A stretch of DNA of 64,000 nt, from positions 3,582,001 through 3,646,000 of the forward strand of contig NZ_LT907982.1 in assembly GCF_900230215.1 (NCBI RefSeq). Reading direction: 5' to 3'. The notes below the pieces were generated by a model. It worked only from the letters and a program-made list of their open reading frames with translations. It ran no database searches and was not told where the DNA came from. The position numbers and the translations under genes are program-made. Shown here piece after piece: positions 36,353 to 45,700 of the stretch (the stretch's first letter is position 1; every line of letters starts with the position of its first letter). The stretch comes from Jatrophihabitans sp. GAS493. Lineage in GTDB: Bacteria; Actinomycetota; Actinomycetes; Mycobacteriales; Jatrophihabitantaceae.

Positions 36353-36430
36353 TAGGGCCTGATAAGGATACATGCACCGCAGACCCGGGTTGCGCACCAT
36401 ACCCATCGCTGGGATGCCGGCTGCCAATCG

Positions 36431-36823
36431 TCAGAGTGCCCGCGAAACCCGCCAGGTTCCGTAGATTACGGCGGCCAGGAAGAGAATTCCCAGCAGGCCG
36501 ATAAGCAGCTGAATGACTCGGGGCTGCCGGAGAATCCAATCCGTCCAGCGCCGCACCTGCTCGCGGGCGAAGGAGAGGAGTCGAGAGGCCCACTCGAACT
36601 CGGTGGCCCAGACCCCCAGCCCGAGGAAGATGATGACCCAGCCCGGCCCGGGAAGGGGTAGTAGCACGATGCCGGTGAGGATGATCAGCAGACCGAGGAG
36701 GCCGACGCCGATTCTCCAGGCGAGCGCTCCGCCGGGCAACGCACGCACCCCTCGCCGCAGCCGCTTCAACCAGCCGAAGCGCTCATCGGAGCCCGGAGCA
36801 TCGCCTCTCTCGGTTGCGCTCAT
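36431..36823 (-). CDS. TIGR02611/PGPGW-family membrane protein
   Basis: A 130-residue protein with two or three membrane helices. The defining motif LLPLPGPGWVIIFLGLGVWA lies near 54-73, and a last helix (LIGLLGILFLAAVIYGTW) near the C-terminus. Actinobacterial PGPGW proteins have no known function. Its ATG overlaps the metal-permease stop (ATGA), so it is co-transcribed with the metal transporter, though a role in transport is not shown. Confidence 0.88.
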   Translation of the reverse strand: MSATERGDAPGSDERFGWLKRLRRGVRALPGGALAWRIGVGLLGLLIILTGIVLLPLPGPGWVIIFLGLGVWATEFEWASRLLSFAREQVRRWTDWILRQPRVIQLLIGLLGILFLAAVIYGTWRVSRAL

Positions 36824-37656
36824 GACGCCTGCGCCGCCGAGCGGCTTCGCGCGATTACCCGCGGTCCGACAAGGCGGGCCACCAGATAGAAAGCGAAGCT
36901 GATGGTGGAGATCAGCGCGCTCGCTTTGACATCGGTCTGCAGGCTCAGCAACAGCCCGCCGTCGCTGGCGATGAGGGCGAAGACGACCGAGAGCACGGTG
37001 ACCACACCCGGGCGGGCGCTGAGGCGCTGAGCCGCCGCGGCGGGAGTGATCGCCAGGCTGAGCACAAGCAGTGTGCCGACGATCTGGGCGGCTTCGGTGA
37101 CCGTGATGGAGAGTGCGAACAGGAAGATCAGGCCGACGACGTTCACCCGTACTCCTCTGGCCTGAGCGACCTGAAAGTCGATAGACGCGAACATCAACGG
37201 ACGGTAGATCAACGCCGTCACGACCAGTACACCGATGGCGATGACGACCAGCAGAGCGATCTGTCCAGTGCTGACGCCGAAGATCTGACCGAAGAGGATG
37301 CTCGTTGCCTCGGTCGCGAAACCCTTGTAGCGGCTGAGCAGGTACACACCCACACCGAGCCCGAAGGCCAGGATCACCCCGATCGTCGAGTCGATCTCGC
37401 GTTCCCGGGTGCCGAGCGCGGCGATCGCCGCCGCGACGACCAGGCTTCCGATTAGGGCGCCGAGCACCGGATCGTCGGCGATCAACAAGCCGGCCGCGGC
37501 CCCGGTGAAGGAGAGTTCAGCCGTGCCGTGCACGACGAAAGCGGCGCGACGAAGCATCACGAAGGGGCCGATGATGCCGCTGATGACGGCGACCAACGTC
37601 GCTGCGATGAGCCCATGCTGGACGAACCCGAGCTGCAGATAATCGAAGATGTTCAC
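36820..37656 (-). CDS. znuB: Metal ABC transporter permease (ZnuB/TroC/MntB family)
   Basis: ABC-3 family permease of 278 residues with about eight helices. The N-terminus FVQHGLIAATLVAVISGIIG and the mid-protein GQIFGVSTGQIALLVV are typical of zinc/manganese permeases. The GTG start overlaps the ATPase stop by four bases. Substrate assigned as Zn2+ or Mn2+ from the Fur-family regulator and binding protein upstream; symbol used by homology. Confidence 0.93.
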   Translation of the reverse strand: MNIFDYLQLGFVQHGLIAATLVAVISGIIGPFVMLRRAAFVVHGTAELSFTGAAAGLLIADDPVLGALIGSLVVAAAIAALGTREREIDSTIGVILAFGLGVGVYLLSRYKGFATEATSILFGQIFGVSTGQIALLVVIAIGVLVVTALIYRPLMFASIDFQVAQARGVRVNVVGLIFLFALSITVTEAAQIVGTLLVLSLAITPAAAAQRLSARPGVVTVLSVVFALIASDGGLLLSLQTDVKASALISTISFAFYLVARLVGPRVIARSRSAAQAS

Positions 37657-38555
37657 CGCAGTCTCCGCTCGCTGCCAATGCCGTCGCCGTTGTAGCCGTC
37701 GGAGTGATGGTGGTGATGGTCGGACCCGAGATCGGCGCTGGCCGCCTCTGGGGCGCCGACGACGATGATGCGATCACGGATGCGCAGAACGTCGACCTCG
37801 GTCTGGTACAGCGCGCTCAGGCGTTCGCTGGTCATCACCTCGTCCGGAGTGCCGATAGCCCAGCGGCCGCCGACGAAGTAGAGGATGCGATCGACGATCG
37901 GCAAAATCGGATTGATCTCGTGGGTCACGAAGAGCACCGAATTCTCCAACTGGTGGCGACGGCGATCGATGAGCGCGGTAACCGCCTGCTGGTGCTGTAG
38001 ATCGAGGCTGAGCAGCGGCTCGTCACAGAGGAGCACCTTCGGGTCGCCGAGTAGTGACTGAGCTATCCGCAACCGTTGCTGCTCGCCGCCGGAGAGCATC
38101 CCCAGCGGCGCGTCGGCGTACCCGGATGCACCGACCTCGTCGATCACCTGATCGATCCGATCGCGATTCTCTCGATTCAGCCGCCCGATCCCCCAGCGAT
38201 GACCGTCCAGCCCCATCCGCACCAGATCACGACCGCGCAGAGGCACATCCCGATCGAAGGACTTCTGCTGCGGGACATACCCGACCAGGTTGCTCCCCCG
38301 CCGCGGGGTACGCCCGCACACCTCGACCCGCCCGGCAGTGAGCCGGTTCAGACCGAGCAGGACCTTGAGCAGGCTGGTCTTACCGGCGCCGTTCGGGCCC
38401 AGAACCGCGATGAACTCGCCCGCGGCCACGCTGAGGTCCAACCCCTCCCAGAGGGTGCGGCCACCGAGTTGCAGGGTCGCTGCCTCGAGCCGGACACTCG
38501 GGGCCGTCGGAATTCTCGGGCCGGGCCCCGCGCGGAAGCTCTGAGTCTCGGACAC
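37653..38555 (-). CDS. znuC: Metal ABC transporter ATP-binding protein
   Basis: A 300-residue ATPase: Walker A GPNGAGKTSLLKVLLGL, Q-loop GYVPQQKS, signature LSGGEQQRLRIAQSLL, Walker B VLLCDEPLLSLD and the switch His in VLFVTHEINP. It has an unusual C-terminal extension of about 35 residues with five consecutive His (SDHHHHHSDGYNG), probably a metal-binding tail that senses or buffers the transported ion on the cytoplasmic side. Lies between the binding-protein and permease genes. Confidence 0.94.
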   Translation of the reverse strand: MSETQSFRAGPGPRIPTAPSVRLEAATLQLGGRTLWEGLDLSVAAGEFIAVLGPNGAGKTSLLKVLLGLNRLTAGRVEVCGRTPRRGSNLVGYVPQQKSFDRDVPLRGRDLVRMGLDGHRWGIGRLNRENRDRIDQVIDEVGASGYADAPLGMLSGGEQQRLRIAQSLLGDPKVLLCDEPLLSLDLQHQQAVTALIDRRRHQLENSVLFVTHEINPILPIVDRILYFVGGRWAIGTPDEVMTSERLSALYQTEVDVLRIRDRIIVVGAPEAASADLGSDHHHHHSDGYNGDGIGSERRLR

Positions 38556-38580
38556 CTAGTTGACCTTAGGGCAGCGGGAG

Positions 38581-39579
38581 TCAGCCACCGAGGGCCTCCA
38601 GCAACGCGCGGGCCTGGCTGCCTTGCCACGTCTGAAAGTTCCGGGCGCCCGGGGGCAGCGTCTCCGTAACCGCCAGCACCGGCACCGCGTTCGACTTGGC
38701 CAGGGCCCGAAGCCGTTCGGTGGCCGGACTGGTGACCTGCGCGTTGTAGAGCAGCACCTTCACCCGATGGTCGGTCAGCGCGGACTCAAACGACCTCTCA
38801 TCTCCCGGGGAGGGGTCGTTACCGTCCTCGATCGACTGGGCGAAGGTCGCTGGAACGCCGAGGGTCAGCCCGGCTGCCTCGATGAGATATCCGGGCACAC
38901 GCTCGGTATAGGCGATCGCCTCGCCCTGGTACTTCGCTTTGATCTGATCGATCACGTCGACCACCTGGCTGCGCTCGGCTGCGGCGAAGCGGGCGAGATT
39001 GACCTTGAAGGTGCTCGCCTGCGCCGGCACCAGCTCGGCCAGTTCAGCCTCGATCGCGGTCGCAGCGCGCAAAACATACCCGGGCTGGTACCACAGATGC
39101 GGGTTCGGATTCTCCCCCGCCGGCTTGACGACATCCTCGACGTTGACGACGTGCCGAGAACCACTGGGACTCGCCTTCATCAGTTTCTGCATGAAGGAGT
39201 CGTAGCCGACACCGTTGGTGATCACTAGCGCTGCCCTCGCAACCGCCGCCGCGTTCTTCGCGCTGCTCTCGTATTCGTGGGGGTCGGTGTTCGGATCACT
39301 GAGGATCGAGGTGACCGACACCGCGGTGCCGCCCAGCTGCGAGGTGATGTCGCCCCAGAAATTCTCGGCGGCGACGACCCGAAGCGCACCGCTGCCGGCG
39401 CCGCGGTCGCTCGCGTCGGAGCCGCAGGCGGCGAGCAGGAGTGTCATCAGGGTCGCGACGGCAAGGGCGCTGAGGCAACGGAGACCGCGTCGGTCGGTTT
39501 GGCTGACACGGTTGGTCTGGCCGGCCCAGCCACGACGCAGCACGTTCTGGGCCGGGCGAGTCATGACAGTGGATTCCAT
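38581..39579 (-). CDS. znuA: Metal ABC transporter substrate-binding lipoprotein
   Basis: Cluster A-I (TroA-like) binding protein of 332 residues. Lipobox LLLAAC with Cys52 for lipid attachment. First two metal His: TDPHEYES and NPHLWYQPG. The third position, His in ZnuA-type proteins, falls in AYTERVPGYLIEAAG with Glu, as in PsaA/TroA-type manganese binders; no His-rich loop is present. Zinc versus manganese is thus uncertain. Start 39579 or the ATG at 39564; the n-region before the signal helix is long either way. A perfect palindrome lies upstream at 39624-39638. Confidence 0.9.
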   Translation of the reverse strand: MESTVMTRPAQNVLRRGWAGQTNRVSQTDRRGLRCLSALAVATLMTLLLAACGSDASDRGAGSGALRVVAAENFWGDITSQLGGTAVSVTSILSDPNTDPHEYESSAKNAAAVARAALVITNGVGYDSFMQKLMKASPSGSRHVVNVEDVVKPAGENPNPHLWYQPGYVLRAATAIEAELAELVPAQASTFKVNLARFAAAERSQVVDVIDQIKAKYQGEAIAYTERVPGYLIEAAGLTLGVPATFAQSIEDGNDPSPGDERSFESALTDHRVKVLLYNAQVTSPATERLRALAKSNAVPVLAVTETLPPGARNFQTWQGSQARALLEALGG

Positions 39580-39623
39580 CCTGCGCGGCGACTCGACTCA
39601 GTCAATTCACCGCGTATTGAAAT

Positions 39624-39638
39624 TGGGAACGGTTCCCA
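39624..39638. promoter_or_regulatory. Perfect palindrome, candidate Fur-family (Zur) operator
   Basis: TGGGAAC-G-GTTCCCA, a perfect 15-bp palindrome 44 bases before the binding-protein start, in a locally AT-rich stretch with TATTGA on either side. Its position between the Fur-family gene and the transporter suggests a metal-dependent operator. A related imperfect site GGAATCGTTACC lies at 40114-40125, just before the regulator gene. Confidence 0.6.
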
Positions 39639-39689
39639 CTATTGATACCACAGTCGATCAGCGAGACGCACGCCTGATGATGGCCGCTC

Positions 39690-40106
39690 TCAGCGAACGC
39701 AACTGCCGCAGGTACCGAACACTTCGACCGTGTGCTCCACGTCGGTGTAGCCGTACCGCTGCGCCACCTCGGCCGACCATCGCTCGAAGGCTCTCGCTTC
39801 GATCTCTTCGGCGCGCCCACAATGGCGACACACCAGATGGTGATGGTGCTTCTTCTCGGTCGCATCGCCACAGAACCGATAGGTCGCCTCACCTTCGGGG
39901 GTCTGGATGACGTCCACGAGGCCGGAGTCGGCGAAGGCCTGAAGATGACGGTAAACGGTCGATAGACCTACCGAATCGCCCGCCGACCGCAGGGTGGCGT
40001 AGACGTCCTGCGCGCTTCGAAAGCCGTCCAGGCCCAGCAGTGCGGCCTTGACGGCGTCGCCCTGACGGGTCTTGCGGTGCTTGGTCTCCGGAGCCACGAC
40101 CCCCAT
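39690..40106 (-). CDS. zur: Fur-family metalloregulator (probable Zur)
   Basis: A 138-residue repressor. Winged HTH about residues 12-80 (FRSAQDVYATLRSAGDSVGL, STVYRHLQAFADSGLV), then the metal-binding dimer domain with KKHHHHLVCRHCGRAEEIEA and a second CxxC (GTCGSC) forming the structural zinc site. The ATG at 40106 gives family length; earlier codons add unrelated sequence. A transporter of the Znu type lies immediately downstream, so zinc sensing is favoured. Confidence 0.92.
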   Translation of the reverse strand: MGVVAPETKHRKTRQGDAVKAALLGLDGFRSAQDVYATLRSAGDSVGLSTVYRHLQAFADSGLVDVIQTPEGEATYRFCGDATEKKHHHHLVCRHCGRAEEIEARAFERWSAEVAQRYGYTDVEHTVEVFGTCGSCVR

Positions 40107-40158
40107 GCTACTAGGAATCGTTACCAAAAAGCGTTGACTGCCGCGCCGTCGGGCAAGG

Positions 40159-40210
40159 GCGCAGCGCCGGGCCGGCGAACTCGGCACGAGTCCCCCACCC
40201 GGCGCTGCGC
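40159..40210 (-). terminator. Long-stem hairpin after the polysaccharide-lyase gene
   Basis: A perfect 13-bp stem, GCGCAGCGCCGGG (40159-40171) with its complement at 40198-40210, around a 26-base loop. It lies 19 bases past the lyase stop on the transcribed strand and would insulate the metal regulator gene. Confidence 0.7.
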
Positions 40211-40228
40211 GGGCTGATCGAGTCGCTA

Positions 40229-41053
40229 CTAGCGCGGCGGGAGGGCACCGGCGAAGGTGCTTGACTCCTTGGCGAAGCCGAAGTTGGCGACCTTGAATCC
40301 GGTCGCCATCGGAGCGCCGTAGATCCCGAACTTCGGGTAGCTGACGGTCGGGGCTCCGGCCGCCGTCCGGTAGAGGGTTCGCATGGTGGTCGGCGTGACC
40401 AGTTGGTTGTCATTGCCCCAGAGCGCCACCTGACCCTTGCTGGCGTCGGTACTCCAGTTGACCCCCACCTCGAAGCGCAGCCACTGGCCGGTGATCACCG
40501 GGTAGCTCCAGAGCAATCGGTACTGCACCGATGCCGACGAGGCGTCAATCGTGCCTGATGGCGTGGTGTAGTTCCAGAAGTGAAACTGATCGCCCTGCAC
40601 GGTCATCTGAAAGGAGGGAGCCCAACTAGCGGCAGTGGCGTCATAGTCGACCAACTGAAAGATGACCGTCGAGGAGTTTGTCGGCCAGGACTTGTCGAGA
40701 AAGATGCTGAAGCCGTAGTACTTGGTGGTACCGGACGTCTGCTCGGGGGCCCCTGCGAACTCGAGACGACGGTCGGTGGCGGCGGAGGAGAAGCGAGCCG
40801 AACACGGCATAGATCCGGCCTTCAGGCCACGATCAACGGTGACAGAACTCTTCGTGTTGGCAACGGTCACGCTTGGATCGCTGCTGACGTACTCCGGATG
40901 TGAGTCGGCTAGCCAGGTCGGAACCGAGCAGGCCGTCACATCGAACTGCGATGGTGTTGCGGCATCGGCAGAGACTGCGGAGCCGATGGTGGCGGTCGCC
41001 GCTATTCCCAGGGCGGCGACAAAACGAACAATGGACCGGCGATTCGGGATCAT
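40229..41053 (-). CDS. Secreted polysaccharide lyase-like protein (heparin lyase I-type jelly roll)
   Basis: A 274-residue exported protein. Start at the ATG at 41053, with AGGAG 5 bases upstream. Signal peptide through ATATIGSAVSADAA. The mature part alternates beta strands with aromatic residues (GFSIFLDKSWPTN, FQMTVQGDQFHFWNY, WLRFEVGVNWSTDASKGQVA), the pattern of the PF14099-type beta-jelly-roll lyases. Two Cys near the N-terminus (TACSVPTW, SMPCSARF) may be bonded. Substrate unknown; alginate, glucuronan or another uronic-acid polymer is possible. Confidence 0.72.
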   Translation of the reverse strand: MIPNRRSIVRFVAALGIAATATIGSAVSADAATPSQFDVTACSVPTWLADSHPEYVSSDPSVTVANTKSSVTVDRGLKAGSMPCSARFSSAATDRRLEFAGAPEQTSGTTKYYGFSIFLDKSWPTNSSTVIFQLVDYDATAASWAPSFQMTVQGDQFHFWNYTTPSGTIDASSASVQYRLLWSYPVITGQWLRFEVGVNWSTDASKGQVALWGNDNQLVTPTTMRTLYRTAAGAPTVSYPKFGIYGAPMATGFKVANFGFAKESSTFAGALPPR

Positions 41054-41182
41054 ACAAACTCCTGCTGTTTCGGCCCCAGCGGCTTGATCGTAGGGGACGA
41101 GCCCGAAAATTTCGTGGTGAAGTACGAACTTCATCACCGTTGCGCGTCCGGCGCGGGACGCAGAGTAGCCATCGTCACGCCC

Positions 41183-41210
41183 TTCCGTCCGGGCAGAATT
41201 CAGCTAGACT
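41183..41210 (+). promoter_or_regulatory. Candidate promoter in the region upstream of the small hypothetical gene
   Basis: TTCCGT (41183-41188) and TAGACT (41205-41210) lie 16 bases apart. The rest of the 269-base divergent gap (41054-41322) shows no further element I can name. Confidence 0.3.
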
Positions 41211-41322
41211 CTTCACACGATCAACACATCGTCATGGCCGGCCGAGTGACCCAGGTGGGGACCTGAGATCACTCGAAGCTTTGAGTCGGCCAGCGGCGAT
41301 CACGCAGATTTCGGGGGAAATC

Positions 41323-41724
41323 ATGCTTAACGGGGCTGACTCTTGGCATCGACCAACGCCTATCCGCTCGCGCCGGGAGCCCGTGGTCACCACACGTACT
41401 CCGCAGCCCCCACCGATCAGCGTCCAGACCTTCTCGACCGGTGACGTCGAGCCGATCGACGCCGCCGCGGCACTGCGCCAGCGGGCCGAACTCCTTATGC
41501 AACTGGCCACCACGCAGACCCAGGCCGCCGCAGTGAAGGCGATCGGCGAAGTCTCCGACCATGCATCCCGCAGCCGCAGCCGCAGCAATGCCCGGCGCCA
41601 GATTCGTGGCGCGATTCGCGACAGCGGTGGCGACGCGCATTCGCTCAGCCGCGAGGAGGCCGTCCATCTGGCCGCTGGGCGACTGGTCGCACTAGCCGCC
41701 GAACACGCCAAGCGTCGCGGCTAA
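41323..41724 (+). CDS. Hypothetical protein, 133 residues
   Basis: Not recognised. ATG at 41323 with GGGGGA just upstream. The first 45 residues are Pro/Arg/Thr-rich and probably disordered; 46-133 is Ala-rich and helical, with a Ser-Arg run (SRSRSRSNARRQIR) and a C-terminal basic end (AAEHAKRRG). No membrane segment or signal peptide. Codon use resembles the neighbours, and the frame is open on this strand over the whole stretch, but without homologues it could be a short basic nucleic-acid-binding protein or not a gene. Confidence 0.5.
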   Translation: MLNGADSWHRPTPIRSRREPVVTTRTPQPPPISVQTFSTGDVEPIDAAAALRQRAELLMQLATTQTQAAAVKAIGEVSDHASRSRSRSNARRQIRGAIRDSGGDAHSLSREEAVHLAAGRLVALAAEHAKRRG

Positions 41725-41777
41725 CTCTGCTAGCTAACGTCGCCCGCGGCCAGAGCTTCCGTGCCGTTGTTGATGAC

Positions 41778-42695
41778 TCAGGCGAGATGCGTTAGCTCAG
41801 CTGAAATCTCCCACAGACGGCGGGCATCGTCGGCGTTGCGAGCCCGTCGGGACGGCCTCTCCCGCACCGGCCAGCCGGCCACGACGAAGCGGGGCCCGTA
41901 GAAGTCACCACCGACTACGTCCGGGTCGGTGACTGCCCTGAGCATCGGCAGCGCTCCCTTCGCCACCGACTGGCTGAAGATCGGGTAGAGGAGCGTCGTC
42001 ACTCGGTTCGTCACTCCGCTCCCCTCGGTGCCGAGGTCAGTGTGGGACGAGCCGGGGTGCGCCGCCACCGCTATCGTCGTCACCCCCTGCGCCGCCAATC
42101 GGCGCTGCAGTTCGCTGGTGAAGAGGATGTTCGCCAACTTGCTCTGGGTGTAGGCGAGCCAGCGATTGTACTTTCGCTTGCGCATGAGGTCGTCGAACCG
42201 CATCCGGCCACCTCTATGCCCCATGCTCGCCATGGTCGCCACCCGGGACCCGGCCGTTCGCACGAGGGTCGGCAAAAGATGCTCGGTGAGTGCGAAGTGG
42301 CCGAGATGGTTTACGCCGAACTGCATCTCGAATCCCTGAGCGGTGCGGGAGTGGTCCACCGCCATCAACCCCGCATTGTTGATGAGAAGATCCAGACGGT
42401 CATGACTAGCCGTAAAACTCTGGGCAAAAGCCGCGACACTCCCCAGATCCGCCAGGTCCAGTTCGGAGACTTCAACGCTCGCCTGCGCAACGTCGCGGCG
42501 AAGCTGCTCCGCTGCCCGCCCGGCCTTCGCCACATCGCGGCAGGCCATCACGACGTGGGCCCCATGCTCGGCCAGACGGCTGGAGATCTCCAACCCGAGG
42601 CCCGAGTTCGCGCCGGTGACGACGACCACGCGCCCGCTCTGGTCACCGATGTCAGCTGCCGTCCAGTGCCTGGAGCCAGCGGTGGCGCCGGTCAT
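41778..42695 (-). CDS. SDR, retinol dehydrogenase/oxidoreductase-like
   Basis: A 305-residue short-chain dehydrogenase: cofactor motif VVVTGANSGLGLEISSRLA, Asp in ELDLADL, LLINNAGLMA, catalytic Ser in TMASMGHRGG and the YTQSKLANILF Tyr-Lys pair. ACRDVAK after beta-2 suggests NADP(H). The subgroup resembles retinol dehydrogenase/WW-domain-oxidoreductase-like actinobacterial SDRs, usually of unknown substrate. It is convergent with the preceding hypothetical gene and stands alone. Confidence 0.93.
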   Translation of the reverse strand: MTGATAGSRHWTAADIGDQSGRVVVVTGANSGLGLEISSRLAEHGAHVVMACRDVAKAGRAAEQLRRDVAQASVEVSELDLADLGSVAAFAQSFTASHDRLDLLINNAGLMAVDHSRTAQGFEMQFGVNHLGHFALTEHLLPTLVRTAGSRVATMASMGHRGGRMRFDDLMRKRKYNRWLAYTQSKLANILFTSELQRRLAAQGVTTIAVAAHPGSSHTDLGTEGSGVTNRVTTLLYPIFSQSVAKGALPMLRAVTDPDVVGGDFYGPRFVVAGWPVRERPSRRARNADDARRLWEISAELTHLA

Positions 42696-42748
42696 TGCGA
42701 GGTGTCCCAGCAGGGTTCCATGCCCGGTACTTTAGAGCACCCATCGCC

Positions 42749-45700
42749 TCAGCACGCCCGCCCGGCAGCGAGGGCCACCAGGTAGGCCAGCCAGTCGATC
42801 AGGGAGGCCTTCGGCCCCGGCACCGGAACACAGGCCTTCTGCACCTGCAGGGATGCCGAGACGCTCGTGCCGTCGGCGGTGGTGGCGGTCACGGTGTGCC
42901 GACCGACGGTGGTGGTCCGTGGGATAAGCGCGGTGAGGGTCCCGGCCCCGTGCGCGTCGGTCGTGACCGAGCCGAGCGTGGTCGCGTCGAGGCGGATCGC
43001 CAACTTGGTCGCCGATGCCCAGCCGGCCAGCCGCACCGTGACCGACCGCCCGGCCGGCAACGTCGTCGGTGAGAGGGTGACGGTCCCCTTCTGGGTCGGC
43101 TTGGCGGTGATGCTGAGCGGGATGGTCACCACCGTGCCGCTCGGGGCGGCGGTCAGAGTGAGGGTCTGCGCCCCCGAGATCGAGTCGGGGATCTTGACGC
43201 TCACCGAGGTGGCACCGGCCGAGACCGGAAAACTGCCCAGCGAGGATGCGCCGATCGCGGCGCTGAGTGAGGTGTTGGCCGGGCTGCCGAGGCTCGTCAG
43301 ATCCAGCTTGCTCACCGCGAAGGTAAGGGTCTCCCCCGCCTTGACGGCGCCCGGCAGTGGCGACACGACCACACCGCGGCGGGCGAAGCTCGGGCTCACC
43401 GGGCTGTTCTTACCCAGGTAGTCGATCCAGGCGTCGCGATCGACCAGACCAGTGTCCTGCACATTCGTGGCTGCGGTGAACGCGGTGAAATTGTCCCCAC
43501 CGGTTGCGAGGAAGGAGAACGTTCCGATGCGGTAGGAGGCATTCGGATCAAGCGGCTTTCCGTCGATTGTCACCGAGGTGATGTGGCTACCCACAGCCGC
43601 GGAGGGATCGAGGGTGTAGGTGACATTGTCGGAGAGCCCGAGGTTGAGGAATGGACGCGACGCGCCCGCTGGCTGCCACATCTGCTCCAGCACCTGCTTG
43701 AACTGGGCCCCGGTGAGGGAGAGCGTCCACAGATTGTTGACGAAGGGCAGCACCGAGTTCGCCTCGGCGTAGGTGACGGTCCCGTCCGGGGCGTAGAGCA
43801 GATCGGCTCGCAGGCCGCCCGGATTCACCACGCCGATCTGGGCCCCACCCCGCTCGGGCGCTGCGAGTTCATCCCGCAGAGCGTTGCCGACCAGGTTTCC
43901 GAGCGTCGACTCCGATGCCCGGTCGTCCCGGTCGGTTCCGGTGAAGGCCGTCGTGATGTCCGCCGTCACCTTGCCGATCGGTTGCCCACCGACCACCGCG
44001 GCCTGGGCCAGCGCCGCGGTCACGATGCTCTGCACGGCGGCGACCCGTGGATAGGCGGCCACCAGGGTCGCGTCATCGGTATCGGTGCGAGGCACGTTTC
44101 GGCTCGCGTAGCCGGTGACCTGTTTCGTCGCACGGTCGATGGTGAGCACGACCTGCCCGACATTCGCTCCGTAGTCACCGGTCTGCAGGATCGGACGCGT
44201 CTTGCCGGCCTCGCCCGGGATCGGTGCGTCCCAGGCGTAGACCTTGTGGGTGTGGCCGGTGAAGATCGCGGCGACCTTGGGACTGGTCTGCTGGACGATC
44301 TCGGCGAACGCGCCGCCCGCCGCGACCTCCTGGTCGAGGGTGGCTCCGTCCGGAGTGCCCTCGCTGGCTCCCTCGTGGTATTCGGCGATCAGCACGTCCG
44401 CCTCACCGTTGGCCGGGTCGCCGTCGGTCAACTCGGCCGCGACCCGGTTCACCGCGACCACCGGATCACCGACATCGATGCCGGTGATACCCCCCGGGCT
44501 GACCAGGGACGGCGTCTCCTGCGTGACCGCACCGATCACCCCGACTCTGAGGCCGTTCACCGTGACGATCTGGTACTGCGGCAGGGCGGGCGTGGTGGTC
44601 CCCTTCTGGTAGACGTTGGCCCCTAGGTAGGCCCACTTGGCGTTCGGCGGGTCTCCGACGACCCGATTCACCAGGTCGTCGTACCCCTTGTCGAACTCGT
44701 GGTTGCCCACAGCCGAGGCATCCAGACCCATCGCGTTGAGCACGTCGATGGTGGGCTGGTCGTTCTGGGATGCCGAGGCGAATAGCGACGCGCCGATGTT
44801 GTCACCAGCGGAGAGCAGCAGCGAATTCGCCGATCCTGCGGCGGCCCGAAGCTGCTCGACGGTGCCGGCGAATTTTACGGTGTTGGCATCGATCCGGCCG
44901 TGGAAATCGTTGATGTTCAGCAGGTTCAGGCTGGTGGTCGTGGGCGTGGCGACCGGCCGGATCCTGACCACCTGCGGGTCGTGATCGGAGGCTTGGTCGG
45001 AGAACTCCGAGTTGACGTGAATGACGCTGTACTGCACCGCGTCGGCCGTTGCACTCAGCGGTTTGGAGACGAAGATGTGATCGAGCACCTGCGAGATTCC
45101 GTTGAAGTTATAGGTGTATCGCTCGTTCTCCGGGAGGGTGTTGATCAGGTCGGTGAGGGTCGCCCCGTCATCGGTGAGCGTCTTGATCGGTGCCGAGAAC
45201 TGGTAGTCGTTGAAGTCGCCGGCCAGCACGACGTTGGCAGACGGGTCGGCGGCCAGAATCTGCTTTACGAAGCCGTTGAGGACCGTCGCCTGCTGCGTCC
45301 GCTGGACCTCGGAGATCCGAGCGGGCGGCTGGTAGCGGCCATCTGAGTTCTGATCACCACCCTTGGAGTTGAAGTGGTTGGCGATGACGATCACCTTCTT
45401 GCCATCGAAGGTGAACTCACCGGCGAGCGGTTTACGACTGTCCGTCCACGCAGCGTTCGTCGGATCGACCCGGCCCGGGGAGGCTGAGAGTTCGGCCGTG
45501 AAATCAGCGCCGGTCGAGACGGTGACACCACTGGTCGAGTCGCCACCGGCCTTGGCGTCGAAGGTGACGCGAGCCGGGTTGTAGAGAAAGACCACCCTGA
45601 TATTTCCGCCTGGTTGGCCACCATCCTGGTCGTTCACCGGATCGATCGAGGCCGAGGAGTAGGCCGGCCCACCCTGGGCGGAGATCGCTGCGATGAACTT

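Noticed and set aside
36134-36355. Open frame of 73 codons overlapping tRNA-Val
   Set aside because: Its end reads LGSNQRLLACEASALPLSYA, a well-known false translation of the antisense strand of a tRNA gene.
41732-41797. AGCTAACG/CGTTAGCT inverted repeat between the small hypothetical gene and the SDR
   Set aside because: The loop exceeds 50 bases and the right arm lies in SDR coding sequence; it does not make a convincing terminator.
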